A stretch of DNA of 64,000 nt, from positions 124,001 to 188,000 of the forward strand of contig NZ_JAAZUH010000002.1 of NCBI RefSeq assembly GCF_013185915.1, read 5' to 3'. How positions within the stretch are numbered: the stretch's first letter is position 1; every line of letters begins with the position of its first letter. The position numbers were made by a program, and so were the translations under genes. Positions 1-9,423 of the stretch are shown piece by piece. The notes below the pieces were generated by a model. The model was not told where the DNA came from, ran no database searches, and saw only the letters and a program-made list of their open reading frames with translations. This DNA is from Stenotrophomonas bentonitica. Lineage in GTDB: Bacteria > Pseudomonadota > Gammaproteobacteria > Xanthomonadales > Xanthomonadaceae.

Positions 1-1
1 G

Positions 2-292
2 ATCCAGAACTGGTGGCGCCAGGGCATGATGGGCAGCGCCAAGGCCCACTACGAAGGCATCAAGGCGTTCTCGGAAACCGACCAGACCGACGACCTGAAG
101 GCGATCACCGTGCCGACGCTGGTGATGCACGGCGACGACGACCAGGTCGTGCCGATTGCCGATGCAGCGCTGCTGTCGGTGAAGCTGCTGAAGAACGGCA
201 CGCTGAAGGTCTACAAGGGCTACCCGCACGGCATGCTGACCACGCATGCGGACGTGATCAATCCGGATTTGCTGGCCTTCATCAAGGCCTGA
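2..292 (+). CDS. Alpha/beta hydrolase, non-heme chloroperoxidase-like (C-terminal part)
   Basis: The frame is open from the first bases of the window, so the 5' end lies outside; about 96 C-terminal residues are visible. The stretch around residues 35-50 ([16 protein letters not shown]) carries the acidic catalytic residue of the alpha/beta hydrolase fold. The later YPHGM motif supplies the catalytic histidine, as in the cofactor-free haloperoxidase/esterase group. The nucleophile motif is upstream and not visible. Proteins of this family act as esterases or perhydrolases on small substrates, and the true substrate cannot be told from here. The reading ends in LLAFIKA, typical for the family. 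Confidence 0.85.
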   Translation: MQNWWRQGMMGSAKAHYEGIKAFSETDQTDDLKAITVPTLVMHGDDDQVVPIADAALLSVKLLKNGTLKVYKGYPHGMLTTHADVINPDLLAFIKA

Positions 293-411
293 TGTATTCA
301 GGGCACGCGGGGACCCATGCCCCGTGTGCCCCTCACTGCCTGCAACGGCAGCAGCAGCGCCGCACGCTTCCCGTGCTATAAGCCCTCCACAAGCATTCGC
401 CTGGAGTGGTC

Positions 412-858
412 ATGCCCGCACTTGCCCTGCTGTTTGCCGCTGCTGCCGCAACGAATGTTCCTTCGCTGCCCGATGCCCGTACCGTCGCCGCTATTGAAGC
501 AACCTGCTTCGACTACGTGGATGGCCAACTGGAAGGCGACCCGGCGCGGGTTGCCCGATCGCTGCACCCAGACCTGGCCAAGCGCATGGTCCTGGGGGAG
601 ACGCCGGACGAACGGCTTGGCCTGCGCCGCATGAGCAGGGAAGAGCTGGTCGGGTTGACCCGGCAGGGTGCCCTGAAAACGCCCAAGGACAAATGGGACC
701 GCAGCTGCCGCGTGCTGGACGTCACCGACACCGCCGCTTCGGTCCGCCTGGAGACGCCCTGGTTCGTTGACTACTTCCATATGGGGCGCTTCGGCGAACG
801 GTGGATCATCGTCAACGCCTTGTGGTATTCCAAGCCCAAACCTCCGGTCGCGCCGTAA
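412..858 (+). CDS. Small secreted nuclear-transport-factor-2-like (putative lumazine-binding) protein
   Basis: The 148-residue product begins with a short hydrophobic, alanine-rich signal-like segment (PALALLFAAAAATN). It continues with a compact domain resembling the putative lumazine-binding/NTF2-like fold: a helical start (ATCFDYVDGQLEGD), a central conserved region and a C-terminal strand region (WIIVNALWYSKP). The ATG at 412 is preferred over a GTG at 406 because a CTGGAG ribosome site sits six bases before the ATG. Members of this family are usually uncharacterised small exported proteins. It stands 27 bases before the DUF2306 gene and may share a transcript with it. No catalytic residues can be assigned. 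Confidence 0.7.
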   Translation: MPALALLFAAAAATNVPSLPDARTVAAIEATCFDYVDGQLEGDPARVARSLHPDLAKRMVLGETPDERLGLRRMSREELVGLTRQGALKTPKDKWDRSCRVLDVTDTAASVRLETPWFVDYFHMGRFGERWIIVNALWYSKPKPPVAP

Positions 859-885
859 CTTCACCTACGGACAGGAGCGTCTGCC

Positions 886-1533
886 GTGGATGCAACCCGA
901 TCAATGACAGGCAGCGTGCTGCGGACCACGGCCATGGTCGTGCTCTGGCTTGTGCTGCTGTTGTTTGCCGCTGAGTTCCTGCTGGCCGTGCATGGCAAGT
1001 ACCACGCACTCGATGGCCCGGCCTACGCGCGTTTCGTAAATCGGCACGGTTGGCTGTGGCTGCACTTCGGCGGCGGCGCGGTCACCCTTGTCGTCGGTGC
1101 GTTCCAGCTGATTGCCCGCTGGTGGCTCAGGCGGCCCTTGCTGCATCGTCGGCTGGGGCAGGTTTACTTCGGTGGGATGCTGGCCGCCAGTGCGGCTGCT
1201 GTGGGCCTGATCGCCACGACACCGGCCCCGCTGTCGATACGGATCGGCTTCGCCGCCACTGCATTGGCCTGGCTGGTTACCGGCTTTCTCGCACTGCGGG
1301 CCATCCGCGGCGGCCGCGTCCTGCAGCATCGTGCGTGGATGGCGCGGAACTACGCCGTCACGCTCGCACCGGTCCTGTTCCGGCTGATGCTGCCGCTGGC
1401 CACCGCCTCGGGCCTGCAGCCAGATGGCGCCCTCATTTCAGTACTGCTCTGGGCAAGCTGGATGGTCCCGTTGGTTCTTGTTGAAGGGGGACTGCGAATC
1501 GCTGGGGTACCTACCGTGCCCGCACTTGGCTGA
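886..1533 (+). CDS. DUF2306-like integral membrane protein
   Basis: This 215-residue protein starts at a GTG with an AGGAG-type site just before it. Hydrophobic segments lie near residues 14-34, 55-78, 93-110, 118-135 and 155-205, giving about six membrane passes. The pattern of histidines and arginines around the second and third segments (LHRRLGQVYF, LQHRAWMARNYAV) matches the DUF2306 family, bacterial inner-membrane proteins of unknown role whose conserved histidines have suggested haem or quinone binding. The function is not known and no regulator is visible. Confidence 0.75.
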   Translation: MDATRSMTGSVLRTTAMVVLWLVLLLFAAEFLLAVHGKYHALDGPAYARFVNRHGWLWLHFGGGAVTLVVGAFQLIARWWLRRPLLHRRLGQVYFGGMLAASAAAVGLIATTPAPLSIRIGFAATALAWLVTGFLALRAIRGGRVLQHRAWMARNYAVTLAPVLFRLMLPLATASGLQPDGALISVLLWASWMVPLVLVEGGLRIAGVPTVPALG

Positions 1534-1686
1534 CGCCATCCGTGCCCGACCCACGCTGGAGTAGATGTCGCCCTGCCTGGCGTTCCAGGTCATGCGCATC
1601 CCGGGCATCAGCCAGGACAGTCTGTACGACGCGTATTCGCTTCGATAAAGTCTGGCGGGGAAACGCGGCGAAAGGGAGGTTGGGGC

Positions 1687-2127
1687 ATGGATAACGTTGG
1701 TCGGGCGGATGCGGGACGATCGGCCCGCATGGGCGCCCGGTGGCGGGGCGGGGCGAAGGTGCTGTTGGCGCTGGTTGCGTGCGTACCGTTGCAGGCGTCG
1801 GCGTCGAGCTACGATCTGGTGTTGACCTGGATGATCGCTACGCCGGTGTTGGTGCTCGGCGTTGGCATGATGGCGCTCCTCCTGTTCCTGCGCGGCAAGG
1901 TGCCTGGCTGGCTGCGCGTGCTGGCGACAGTGCTGGCAACGGCGCTGCTGGTTACCGGGCTGTGGGTGTTCCAGCTCGATACCTGGCCGCATTGGCCGAC
2001 TTACGGTGACTCGGACCTTACGGCAAGATGCATCTCGGTGCTGGTGTTCTGCGCGCTGTGGCTGGGCCTGCTGGTGCAGACAGGCCTGCTGTGGTCCCGC
2101 ACGCGACGCCATTCGCTGACGCGGTAA
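1687..2127 (+). CDS. Hypothetical membrane protein
   Basis: The 146-residue product is not recognised. A basic N-terminus (residues 1-23) is followed by a signal-like hydrophobic stretch ending in LQASAS near residue 40. Three further hydrophobic segments lie at about 45-68, 75-97 and 112-135. A GGGAGG ribosome site is well placed before the ATG. The 150 bases upstream contain no gene, only a short open remnant at about 1565-1648 that could not be identified. The protein probably sits in the inner membrane. Confidence 0.6.
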   Translation: MDNVGRADAGRSARMGARWRGGAKVLLALVACVPLQASASSYDLVLTWMIATPVLVLGVGMMALLLFLRGKVPGWLRVLATVLATALLVTGLWVFQLDTWPHWPTYGDSDLTARCISVLVFCALWLGLLVQTGLLWSRTRRHSLTR

Positions 2128-2173
2128 TTGCATACCTTCCGGGGCGTTGCTGGTCCCTACGTTCGAGAAACTC

Positions 2174-2554
2174 ATGGCAGATCCGTACAACAGCGCTGCA
2201 CATCCATCGACCGGCCCCCGTCTCGACGACTCCATGGTCACTACGGCATTTGAGCTGCCCGGCTACCGGATCGCACGCAACTTGGGCGTGGTGCGTGGCA
2301 TCACCGTGCGTTCGCGCTCGATCGTTGGCAACTTCCTGGGCGGCATCCAGACCCTGTTCGGCGGCAACATCACCATCTACACCGAGCTGTGCGAACAGGC
2401 CCGCGAGGAAACCTATCGCGACATGGCCAGGCACGCGCGCATGCTGGGCGCCAACGCCATCATCGGGATGCGCTACGACGCCACCGACATCATGACCGGG
2501 CTCACTGAAGTGCTGTGCTATGGCACGGCGGTGGTGGTGGAGCCGGTGCGCTGA
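2174..2554 (+). CDS. YbjQ/UPF0145 family protein
   Basis: From residue 18 on, the 126-residue protein follows the YbjQ family: a [11 protein letters not shown] start, the [12 protein letters not shown] core, a [13 protein letters not shown] region and the ending of [12 protein letters not shown], then YGTAVVV. The family forms a pentameric heavy-metal-binding-like fold of unknown role. The ATG at 2174 is chosen; a TTG nine codons earlier in the same frame lacks a clear ribosome site. The gene stands alone on the plus strand, 87 bases ahead of the SDR gene. Confidence 0.9.
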   Translation: MADPYNSAAHPSTGPRLDDSMVTTAFELPGYRIARNLGVVRGITVRSRSIVGNFLGGIQTLFGGNITIYTELCEQAREETYRDMARHARMLGANAIIGMRYDATDIMTGLTEVLCYGTAVVVEPVR

Positions 2555-2641
2555 CTGCAGGCCGGGCGATATGCCAGGCATATCGCAGCCCCCTGCAACT
2601 CGTATTGGCCTCGGATAACCCCGCGCCCTGATCCTGTCGGG

Positions 2642-3523
2642 ATGCATAGGCAAGACGGTGTTTCATTCGAGGGGCAGGTCGGGTTGGTGACCGGCGCGGC
2701 CAGTGGCCTGGGACTGGCCTACAGCCGCCTGCTGGCGCAGCGCGGGGCACGGGTGGTCATGCATGACGTGGGCGCCGGGCTGGATGGGCAGGGCCAGGAC
2801 CCGCATCGCATCGACGCCACCGTGGCGCTGCTGCGCGGCACCGGGCTGGACGTGCATGCCGCGCACGCGGCCATCGACGAGCGTGAAGGCTGCCGGGGAC
2901 TGATCGCCGGAATCCTGTCGCGGCATGGCCGGATCGATTTCATCATCCACAACGCGGGATGGGTGGAATACCAGCAGATCGATGCGCTGAAGGAAGACCA
3001 CTTCGACTACATGATGACCATCGCGGCCAAGGCGCCGCTGTGGCTGGCCGAAGCGGCCTGGGCGGAGATGAAGGCGTGCCATTACGGCCGCATCGTGCTC
3101 ACCACCTCCGATCGCGCGCTGTATCCCCAGTATGTGCAGAAGGGACTGGCGGCCTATGCGGCGGCGAAGATGGCGGCGGTAGGCATCGTCAACGTACTGG
3201 CCGCCGAAGGCGCGTCGCACAACATCGTGGTCAACGCGATTTCACCGGTCGCCAAGACCCGCATGTGGGGCGTGGAAGGCGAGCCCGACGAGCTGCATCC
3301 GGACGCGGTGGCACCGGGCGTGGCGTTCCTGGCGTCGACAGCGTGTCGCGAAGGCGGATGGATACTGCGCGCCAGCAACGGGCAGTTCCATGCCACGCGC
3401 AGCGTGGAAGCAAAGGACGTCGCGTATCCGCGCGACCTGCGTGCCACCACGGCGGAAACCATCGAGGACATCGCCGCGCAATGGTCGCGCATCGCAACAC
3501 CGGCGGTGGAACCGCGCAGTTAG
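2642..3523 (+). CDS. Short-chain dehydrogenase/reductase (SDR family)
   Basis: This 293-residue protein has the classical SDR layout. The NAD(P)-binding glycine motif TGAASGLG is at about residues 18-25, the HNAG structural motif is near residue 103, a serine in LTTSD near 157 is followed by the catalytic YAAAK at about 173-177, and there is a NAISP motif after the active site. The aspartate at the end of the second strand (MHDVGAG) suggests NAD preference. The tail is longer than in basic SDRs and looks like the dehydrogenase part of peroxisomal multifunctional-enzyme homologues, so a 3-hydroxyacyl substrate is possible but unproven. A LysR gene follows 24 bases downstream on the same strand. 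Confidence 0.9.
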   Translation: MHRQDGVSFEGQVGLVTGAASGLGLAYSRLLAQRGARVVMHDVGAGLDGQGQDPHRIDATVALLRGTGLDVHAAHAAIDEREGCRGLIAGILSRHGRIDFIIHNAGWVEYQQIDALKEDHFDYMMTIAAKAPLWLAEAAWAEMKACHYGRIVLTTSDRALYPQYVQKGLAAYAAAKMAAVGIVNVLAAEGASHNIVVNAISPVAKTRMWGVEGEPDELHPDAVAPGVAFLASTACREGGWILRASNGQFHATRSVEAKDVAYPRDLRATTAETIEDIAAQWSRIATPAVEPRS

Positions 3524-3547
3524 CGCTTTCCACGTCATACTGACGCC

Positions 3548-4420
3548 ATGGTCGATCTCCGCCTGCTCCGCCAGTTCGTCGCCGTTGCCGAGGAACTGCA
3601 TTTCCACCGCGCCGCCGCACGGCTGCACATGTCGCAGCCACCGCTGACGGCGGCGATCCGCCGCCTCGAAGAGGAAGTGGGCAGCGAACTGATCCTGCGC
3701 GGCAACCGTACGCTGGGTCTCACCGCGTCGGGTGCTGTACTTCTAAGCGAAGCGCGTCTGCTGCTGCAGCAGGCCGACCGTGCGCTGCTGGCGACCCAGG
3801 ACGCCGCTGCCGGTCGCACCGGAAGCATCCGCCTGGGCTACGTGGGAAGTGCGTTGTACGGTCGCCTGCCGGAAGTGATCCGCAACTTTCGCCTGGCCAA
3901 TGCGGACGTACGCCTGGAACTGATCGAAGCGACCTCTGCCCGCCAGATCCAGATGCTGCGCGAAAAGCGCCTGGACGTGGGCGTGGTTATTCCACCGGTG
4001 TTCGACGCCGAGGACTTGCAGTTGCAGCCCTTCGACACGGATCGCCTGGCGATTGCGCTGCCACGCGCGCACCGATTGGCGCAGGGCGATGCGGTGACCA
4101 TTGCCGAACTGGCGGATGAACCTTTCGTGCTGTGGCCCGCACGCGAGGGCAGGGGCTTCCACTCGCAGTTGGTGCGGCTGTGCGCGGCCGCCGGCTTCAC
4201 CCCGCGCGTGGTGCAGGAAGCGCACGGCATGCATGCGGTGCTTTCGCTGGTGGCGGTGGAAGCCGGCATCTCGGTGGTGCCGGCCAGCATGGTCGGCTTC
4301 CGCAGCGAGGAGGTCGCCTACCGGCATCTGCAGGGAGACGAGGCCGGATTCGAGCTTCATCTCTGTGTGCGCTCGGACGAATCGCTGCCGGCGGTGAAGC
4401 TGTTCCTGGATCGCAGCTGA
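3548..4420 (+). CDS. LysR-family transcriptional regulator
   Basis: The 290-residue protein opens with the LysR winged helix-turn-helix (LRQFVAVAEELHFHRAAARL, residues 6-25, then MSQPPLTAAIRRLEEEVG). It continues with the substrate-binding two-lobe domain from about residue 90 (GSIRLGYVGSALYG). Length and spacing are normal for the family. It lies 24 bases behind the SDR gene and in the same direction, unlike the usual divergent LysR arrangement. Its targets may be this operon or something distant. The effector is unknown. Confidence 0.93.
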   Translation: MVDLRLLRQFVAVAEELHFHRAAARLHMSQPPLTAAIRRLEEEVGSELILRGNRTLGLTASGAVLLSEARLLLQQADRALLATQDAAAGRTGSIRLGYVGSALYGRLPEVIRNFRLANADVRLELIEATSARQIQMLREKRLDVGVVIPPVFDAEDLQLQPFDTDRLAIALPRAHRLAQGDAVTIAELADEPFVLWPAREGRGFHSQLVRLCAAAGFTPRVVQEAHGMHAVLSLVAVEAGISVVPASMVGFRSEEVAYRHLQGDEAGFELHLCVRSDESLPAVKLFLDRS

Positions 4421-4430
4421 CGACGCAGCG

Positions 4431-4613
4431 TCAGCGGGTCCGCTTCACCCACGCCCGCACCACCAGCCCGATCAGGGCGGCGAACACCACCCACGACACC
4501 ACATCGAAGATGCCGTCGCCGATCAACGCGCTGACCAGCCCCAGCACGCTCGCTGCGGCGATCCACGCCGGGGCGGTGAAGGGGCTGCCGTTCGGGGCGG
4601 AAGGACGGCTCAT
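4431..4613 (-). CDS. Small hydrophobic membrane protein (60 aa)
   Basis: The gene starts at an ATG at 4613 that overlaps the stop of the PepSY gene (ATGA), so the two are translationally coupled. The product is 60 residues, with hydrophobic stretches at about 15-33 and 37-53 and a basic end (VKRTR). It is not a named family that can be recognised. Its constant pairing with a PepSY protein and a siderophore receptor points to an accessory role in iron handling at the inner membrane. This is inference from context. Confidence 0.65.
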   Translation of the reverse strand: MSRPSAPNGSPFTAPAWIAAASVLGLVSALIGDGIFDVVSWVVFAALIGLVVRAWVKRTR

Positions 4614-5746
4614 GCGGCACCTCCGGTCTTCTCGGCGCGCTCGATCTCGGTCACCCGTGCGTCGGTGCTGCCGCGCTTGAACCACAGGTACAGGCCGCTG
4701 ACCAGTACCGCGATGGTGAGCAGGTCCAGCAGCGCCCACAGGATCTTCAATGGCAGCTTCCCGTAGTCACCGAAGTGCAGCGGCTGGCTGAGCAGCAGCA
4801 CGCTCATGTAGGTGGGCAGCTGCGGTTGCGCGGTGAGCTCGCCGCTGCCAGCGTCGATCAGCACCGGGCGGTACAGGCGCTCGGTGAGCGGGGTGTTGCC
4901 CTGCATGAACACGCCATAGTGGTGGTCGCCGCTGTAGCCGGTGCCCGGGAAGCTGACGAAGGCCGGACGCATCGCCGGTTCGGCGGCGCGCGCGGTATCC
5001 ACCGCGACCTGCAGCGAGGCTAGCGTGGTCGGGCGCGGCTGGCCGGCGTAGCGGGCCGCGAACTCACCCAGCTGTTCGCTCTGCCAGGCGCTTTCCAACG
5101 GTTTGGCGATGGTGTTGATGGCGCCGGTGATGCCTACCACCAGTGCCCAGCCGAGGGTGACCACGCCGATCACGTTGTGCAGGTCCAGCCACGCCAGGCG
5201 ACGGCTGCGGCCGGTGCGCAGGGTGCCGAAGCGCTGGCGACGCATGAAGGGTCCGTACAGTACCAGCCCGGAAATGATCGCCACCGCGAACAGCAGGCCC
5301 ATGGCGCCCATGAACAGCATGCCGGGCAGGCCGAGGAACAGGTCGGTGTGCAGGCGCAGGATGAAATACATCACCCCTTCGTTGAACTGCGCGGCCGGCA
5401 CCACGGCGCCGCTGCTGCTGTCGAGCAGGGCGGTCTTCATCTGCGGCGGCGGGGTGTCGGCGCGCTCACCGGTGTTGACGTACATCGTGTTCGCTTCCGG
5501 GTCCCAGCCCACGAACAACGGTACGTTGCCGGGGTACTGGGCGAGCGCGGTCTTCACCTGTTCGTCGTAATCGCGCGCCGGACCAGGGTTGGCCGTCTGT
5601 TCCGCATGGGGCTCGAGCAGGTGGTCGATTTCTTCGCCGAAGATCAGCGGCAGGCCGGTGATGCACAACAGCAGCAGGAAGAGCGTGCAGATCAGGCTGG
5701 TCCACTTGTGGACCAGGAACCAGGCTTTGATGGTGGAGCGTTGCAT
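4610..5746 (-). CDS. PepSY-associated TM helix protein (PiuB-like), iron module 1
   Basis: The 378-residue protein has the layout of the PepSY_TM family. A first membrane helix (FLVHKWTSLICTLFLLLLCITG) lies at about 9-31, a periplasmic region contains PepSY-like strands, two further helices lie near 140-165 and 195-215, and a final helix (LKILWALLDLLTIAVLVSGLYLW) lies near 335-357. Such proteins commonly accompany siderophore receptors and have been linked to reduction or release of iron at the inner membrane. It lies 104 bases downstream of the broken receptor gene, with a SMAG dimer in the gap. Confidence 0.9.
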   Translation of the reverse strand: MQRSTIKAWFLVHKWTSLICTLFLLLLCITGLPLIFGEEIDHLLEPHAEQTANPGPARDYDEQVKTALAQYPGNVPLFVGWDPEANTMYVNTGERADTPPPQMKTALLDSSSGAVVPAAQFNEGVMYFILRLHTDLFLGLPGMLFMGAMGLLFAVAIISGLVLYGPFMRRQRFGTLRTGRSRRLAWLDLHNVIGVVTLGWALVVGITGAINTIAKPLESAWQSEQLGEFAARYAGQPRPTTLASLQVAVDTARAAEPAMRPAFVSFPGTGYSGDHHYGVFMQGNTPLTERLYRPVLIDAGSGELTAQPQLPTYMSVLLLSQPLHFGDYGKLPLKILWALLDLLTIAVLVSGLYLWFKRGSTDARVTEIERAEKTGGAA

Positions 5747-5788
5747 TGAGTTCTCTGGCGGCGGCTGGAGAAGAGTGTAGTTGCGGTT

Positions 5789-5844
5789 GCCGGCCAGCGG
5801 CCGGCACTACAGCGGCGATCCGGTAGTGCCGGCCGCTGGCCGGC
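5789..5844. repeat. SMAG/REP palindrome dimer (head-to-head)
   Basis: Two copies of a 22-base element, one inverted (5789-5810) and one direct (5823-5844), each consist of a GTAG head followed by a GCCGGCC-type stem-loop. They lie between the receptor and the PepSY gene. This is the dimeric arrangement known for Stenotrophomonas SMAG repeats. In the RNA it would form long stem-loops that could separate expression of the two genes. Confidence 0.85.
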
Positions 5845-5850
5845 ATGTTG

Positions 5851-7940
5851 TCAGAACCGGTAACTGATGGTGCCGGTCACCGTGCGCGGGTTGCCGGTGA
5901 AGCAGTCGCCGAAGTTGCGGCACGGCGCGAAGTACTTCTTGTCCGACAGGTTGGTGATGTTCAACGCCATGGTCCAGTCGGTCACCTGGATTTCAGCCAG
6001 CGCATCGACCAGCGTGTAGCTCGGGGTGCGGATGAAACCACCGAAGCCCAGCGACTGGGTATTGCCCACGTAACGGCCGCCAATGCCCAGGCGCAGGCGC
6101 GAAACATCGTCGATCTGGAAGCCCTTGGCCACCCACAGCGAGGCCAGCTCCTGCGGGGTGTCGTTGAGGCGCTGGTTCACTTCCATCTCGAAGTTGCTCT
6201 TGGTCACCTTGGCGCGGTTGCGCGAATAGGCACCGGTGAGCGTGATGTCGTGCGCGAACGTGAACTGGCCCTCCAGCTCGACACCCTTGGACTCGATCTC
6301 GCCGGTCTGCACCACGTTGAGCGGGTTCTCCGGGTCATTGGTCTGGCGGTTGGTTTCGGTGATGCGGTACGCCGCGACGGTGACCAGCATGTTCGCCGCC
6401 GGCTGCCACTTCACGCCACCTTCCCACTGGTCGCCCTGCATCGGCTTGAACGCGTTGCCGTAGATGTCCTGGCCGGTGACCGGCAGGAACGATTCGCTGT
6501 AGCTGATGTACGGCGACACCCCGGCGCCGATCTCGCCAATCAGGCCCGCGCGCCAGGTGGTCGCGTTGTCGGTCTGGCTCGGCAGGCCTTCGGTCTTGCT
6601 GCGCGCATGGTCGCGGCGCGCGCCCAGTACCAGCGAAACACGGTCGGCCCAGCGGATCTGGTCCTGCAGGTACACGCCCAGCTGGGTGGTCTGCTGGTCG
6701 GGCAGGCGGTTCCAGCCGTTGATGGTCACGCCGGTGGAGACCGGGGTGTAGATGTCGATCGGGGTCGGGGTCGCGTCCAGCTGCAGCGCGTCTTCACGGT
6801 AGTCGCTGTAGTCCACGCCGGCCAGCAGCATGTGCTGGAAGGCACCGGTGGCGAAGTCGAACTGCACCGCGGTGTCGCTGGTCAGCGAGCGCACGTCCGG
6901 GCGCACGCCGTAGGCGTTGCGGTTGACCACGGCTTGTCGGCGTCGATGAACGGGTCCAGCGGATTGCTGTAGGCGTCCGGGTACAGTTCGCGGAACTCGG
7001 TCTTGCCATCCAGGTAGCGCACCGAGGAGCGCAGGCTCACGCTGTCGTTGAAGCGATGGTCGAACAGCGCGGTCACGCTGTACACGCGCGAATCGAGCTT
7101 GTCGAAGTCCTTGTCGCCCAGGAAGGTGGACGGGTCCAGGCGCGGCGTGCCGGCCGGCGCGTGCAGCGTGGCCACCACCGGCAGGAACTGCTGGCTCGAG
7201 GCGGTCTTGTCGTGCTGGTAGCTGGTCAACACGGTGAGGTTGGTGCGCTCGCCGCGCCAGCTGATCGACGGCGCGATATAGATGCGGTCGTCGTCGATCT
7301 CGTCGGTCTGCATGCCGCTGTCGCGGACCAGGCCGACCACGCGGCCGGCCACGGTGCCGGCCTCATTGAGCGTGCCGCCGATGTCGCCCTGGAACTGCTT
7401 GCGGTCGAAATTGCCCAGCTGCACGCCCACTTCGCCACCCATGTCGGTGTAGGTGGGGCGCTTGGTCATGGCATTGATGATGCCGCCGGTGGCGCCGGCG
7501 CCATACAGCACCGAGGACGGGCCGCGCAGCACTTCCACGCGCTCCAGGCCGTACACCTCGGTGCGCGCCAGCGGGCTGAAGCCGTAGCTGCGGCGCAGGC
7601 CGTCCAGGTACTGCACCGGGTCAAGCCCGCGCACCGTGCTGCCGTCGCTCCGGGTGTCCAGGCCATAGGCGTCTGCGGTCACGCCGGCACTGTAGCGCAG
7701 GGTTTCCTGCAGGTTCCGCGCACCCCGGTCGGTGAACAGCTCGCTGGTGATCACGCTGATCGCCTGCGGGGTCTGGGTCAGCGGGGTGTCGGTCTTGGTC
7801 GCGGTGCTGGCGCGGTCGGCGACCACGCTGACCGCGTCCAGGGTACGCGCGGTGCCGGCGTCCTGCGCCTGGGCCATGGCCGACGCCAGCAGGGTGGGAA
7901 CCAGCAGCAACAGGGGCGAGCGGCGCGACAGGGCAGGCAT
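5851..7940 (-). pseudogene. TonB-dependent siderophore receptor with a one-base frameshift
   Basis: Two adjacent minus-strand frames together make one FhuE/FpvA/FoxA-like outer-membrane receptor. The N-terminal part (from 7940) has a signal peptide ending in AMAQAQ, a plug domain (TPQAISVITSELF; VEVLRGPSSVLYGAGATGGIIN) and the first barrel strands. The C-terminal part runs to the end at 5851 with the terminal aromatic signature (ISYRF). The frames change near 6925-6936, where one base appears to be missing. The full span is 2090 bases; one more base gives 697 codons, normal for the family. Both halves are well conserved with no other stop, so this is either a recent inactivation or a sequencing error. 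Confidence 0.85.
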
Positions 7941-7989
7941 GGGCGGGATTTCCGGGAGTGAGGGCCCGGATTATCGGGAGGTGAGGATG

Positions 7990-8009
7990 CGAACGCAAAT
8001 GACTCTCAG
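7990..8009 (-). promoter_or_regulatory. Fur-box-like site upstream of receptor 1
   Basis: Read on the minus strand, the site is GCTGAGAGTCATTTGCGTTC. It resembles the Fur 7-1-7 dyad (TGATAAT-N-ATTATCA) with several mismatches and lies 50-70 bases before the receptor start, where iron repression would be expected. The call rests on sequence likeness and on the iron-related gene that follows. Confidence 0.45.
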
Positions 8010-8119
8010 CTTCAAACGGGCCGCAGGCGGCTTCATCTGCCTGAAACATCCCCTGCACGGTCCGTAGGCGGCCACCCGCCTAACGTGGACCGTCCCCACG
8101 CCGTTGATGGAGACGCCCC

Positions 8120-8341
8120 ATGAATACCCTGCAGACCGCCGCCCGGGCGATGCGAAATGGCCTGGAAGAAATGGCGGCCCTGTTGGTCGGGGAGCGCGCT
8201 GAAGACCTGCGCCGCGACGATACCGCCGCCCCCGGGGTCGGCATCCCCATGCCACGCCGCCTGCCGCTGCGCCGGGCGCTCCCGCGGGCGCGCAAGGGCA
8301 TGGCGCCGTGGCAGAAGGTCGGGGCGTCGCGTCGAAGCTGA
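8120..8341 (+). CDS. Small basic hypothetical protein (73 aa)
   Basis: The frame starts at an ATG with a GGAG ribosome site seven bases upstream and encodes 73 residues. An amphipathic N-terminal helix is likely (MNTLQTAARAMRNGLEEMAA), followed by a proline- and arginine-rich C-terminus. No family is recognised. It lies alone in the roughly 470-base space between the receptor and the DUF4105 gene, and is the only plausible gene there. In such GC-rich DNA a chance frame of this length is possible, so the call is tentative. Confidence 0.4.
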   Translation: MNTLQTAARAMRNGLEEMAALLVGERAEDLRRDDTAAPGVGIPMPRRLPLRRALPRARKGMAPWQKVGASRRS

Positions 8342-8409
8342 ACAGGCAAACAGGTTGCACACATCGGGTTGTGGCTAACTAGCGCCCCGACCAACCGACG
8401 GACCGATGT

Positions 8410-9423
8410 GTGAAGAGTGCAGGACGATGGGCGCTGGCCATGCTGATGCTGGCTGCGGCGCTGTGGGTGGCGGGACTGTTGGCCTACCAGGTGCCCGGAC
8501 CGGGCTGGATCAAGGGCGTGGCGCTGCTGGCATGGGGCGGGTTCGCGCTGGCCACGGCGGTTGCAGTGGGCCGGGCCCGGGTCGGCCGTTGGCCGGGGCC
8601 GGTGTTCGTGGCGGTGCTGGTGCTGTGCGGGGTCTGGTGGCTGCTGCTCAGTCCGCGCCAGGATCGGGTCTGGGCCGATGATGTCGCGCAACGGCTGAAA
8701 GTGGTCGAGTTCGACGGCACCCACGTGGTGCTGGACAACGTGCGCAACTTCAGCTGGCGCAGCGAAGACGACCATGACGTGCGCTGGGAGCGCCGCAGCT
8801 ACGACCTGGATCAACTGCAGTCGGCCGACCTGGTGCTGTCGTACTGGATGGGACCGCTGATCGCGCACACGCTGGTGTCGTTCGGGTTCGCCGACGGCCG
8901 CCAGCTGGTGTTCTCGCTGGAGATCCGCAAGGAGCGCGGCGAATCGTTCTCCGCGCTGGGCGGGTTCTTCCGCAAGTTCGAGATGACCCTGGTCGCGGCC
9001 GAGGAAACCGATATCGTGCGCGTACGCAGCAACGTACGCGGCGAGGACGTGTACCTGTATCGCCTCAAGGGCATGACCCGCGACCAGCTCAAGGGCCTGT
9101 TCGTGTCCTACCTGGGCGAGGCGCGCCGGCTGGATGCCGCACCGGCGTTCTACAACACGCTCACCAGCAACTGCACCACCATCGTGTACGAGCTGGCGAA
9201 ACAGATCGCCCCGGGACTGCCGCTGGACTACCGGCTGCTTGTGTCGGGCTACTTCGCCGAATACGCGCGCGACCTGGGGGTGCTGACGCCCGGCGTGGAC
9301 TTCGCCACCTTGAAGGCGCGCGGACGCATCACCGATCGCGCGCGCGCTGCCGGCGACGACCCACGCTTCTCCGCGCTGATCCGCCAGGGCGTACCCGGCA
9401 TCGACGCGGAGCCGCAGCAATGA
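8410..9423 (+). CDS. DUF4105 membrane-anchored protein
   Basis: The 337-residue product starts at a GTG. Three hydrophobic segments (about 7-27, 35-53 and 62-82) anchor it. The remainder is a periplasmic DUF4105 domain (Lnb N-terminal-like), with the recognisable RNFSWRSEDD region near 114 and the conserved NCTT motif near 254. That cysteine is the invariant residue of the family and is thought to be a catalytic nucleophile in a papain-like fold; related domains occur in lipoprotein-modifying enzymes. The gene overlaps the next by four bases (ATGA), so the two are probably coupled and act together at the envelope. Confidence 0.85.
   Translation: MKSAGRWALAMLMLAAALWVAGLLAYQVPGPGWIKGVALLAWGGFALATAVAVGRARVGRWPGPVFVAVLVLCGVWWLLLSPRQDRVWADDVAQRLKVVEFDGTHVVLDNVRNFSWRSEDDHDVRWERRSYDLDQLQSADLVLSYWMGPLIAHTLVSFGFADGRQLVFSLEIRKERGESFSALGGFFRKFEMTLVAAEETDIVRVRSNVRGEDVYLYRLKGMTRDQLKGLFVSYLGEARRLDAAPAFYNTLTSNCTTIVYELAKQIAPGLPLDYRLLVSGYFAEYARDLGVLTPGVDFATLKARGRITDRARAAGDDPRFSALIRQGVPGIDAEPQQ

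Noticed and set aside
1565-1648. Short open remnant (ending DAYSLR) between DUF2306 and the next gene
   Set aside because: It is too short to identify and has no start signal; it may be decayed coding DNA, but I cannot support a call.
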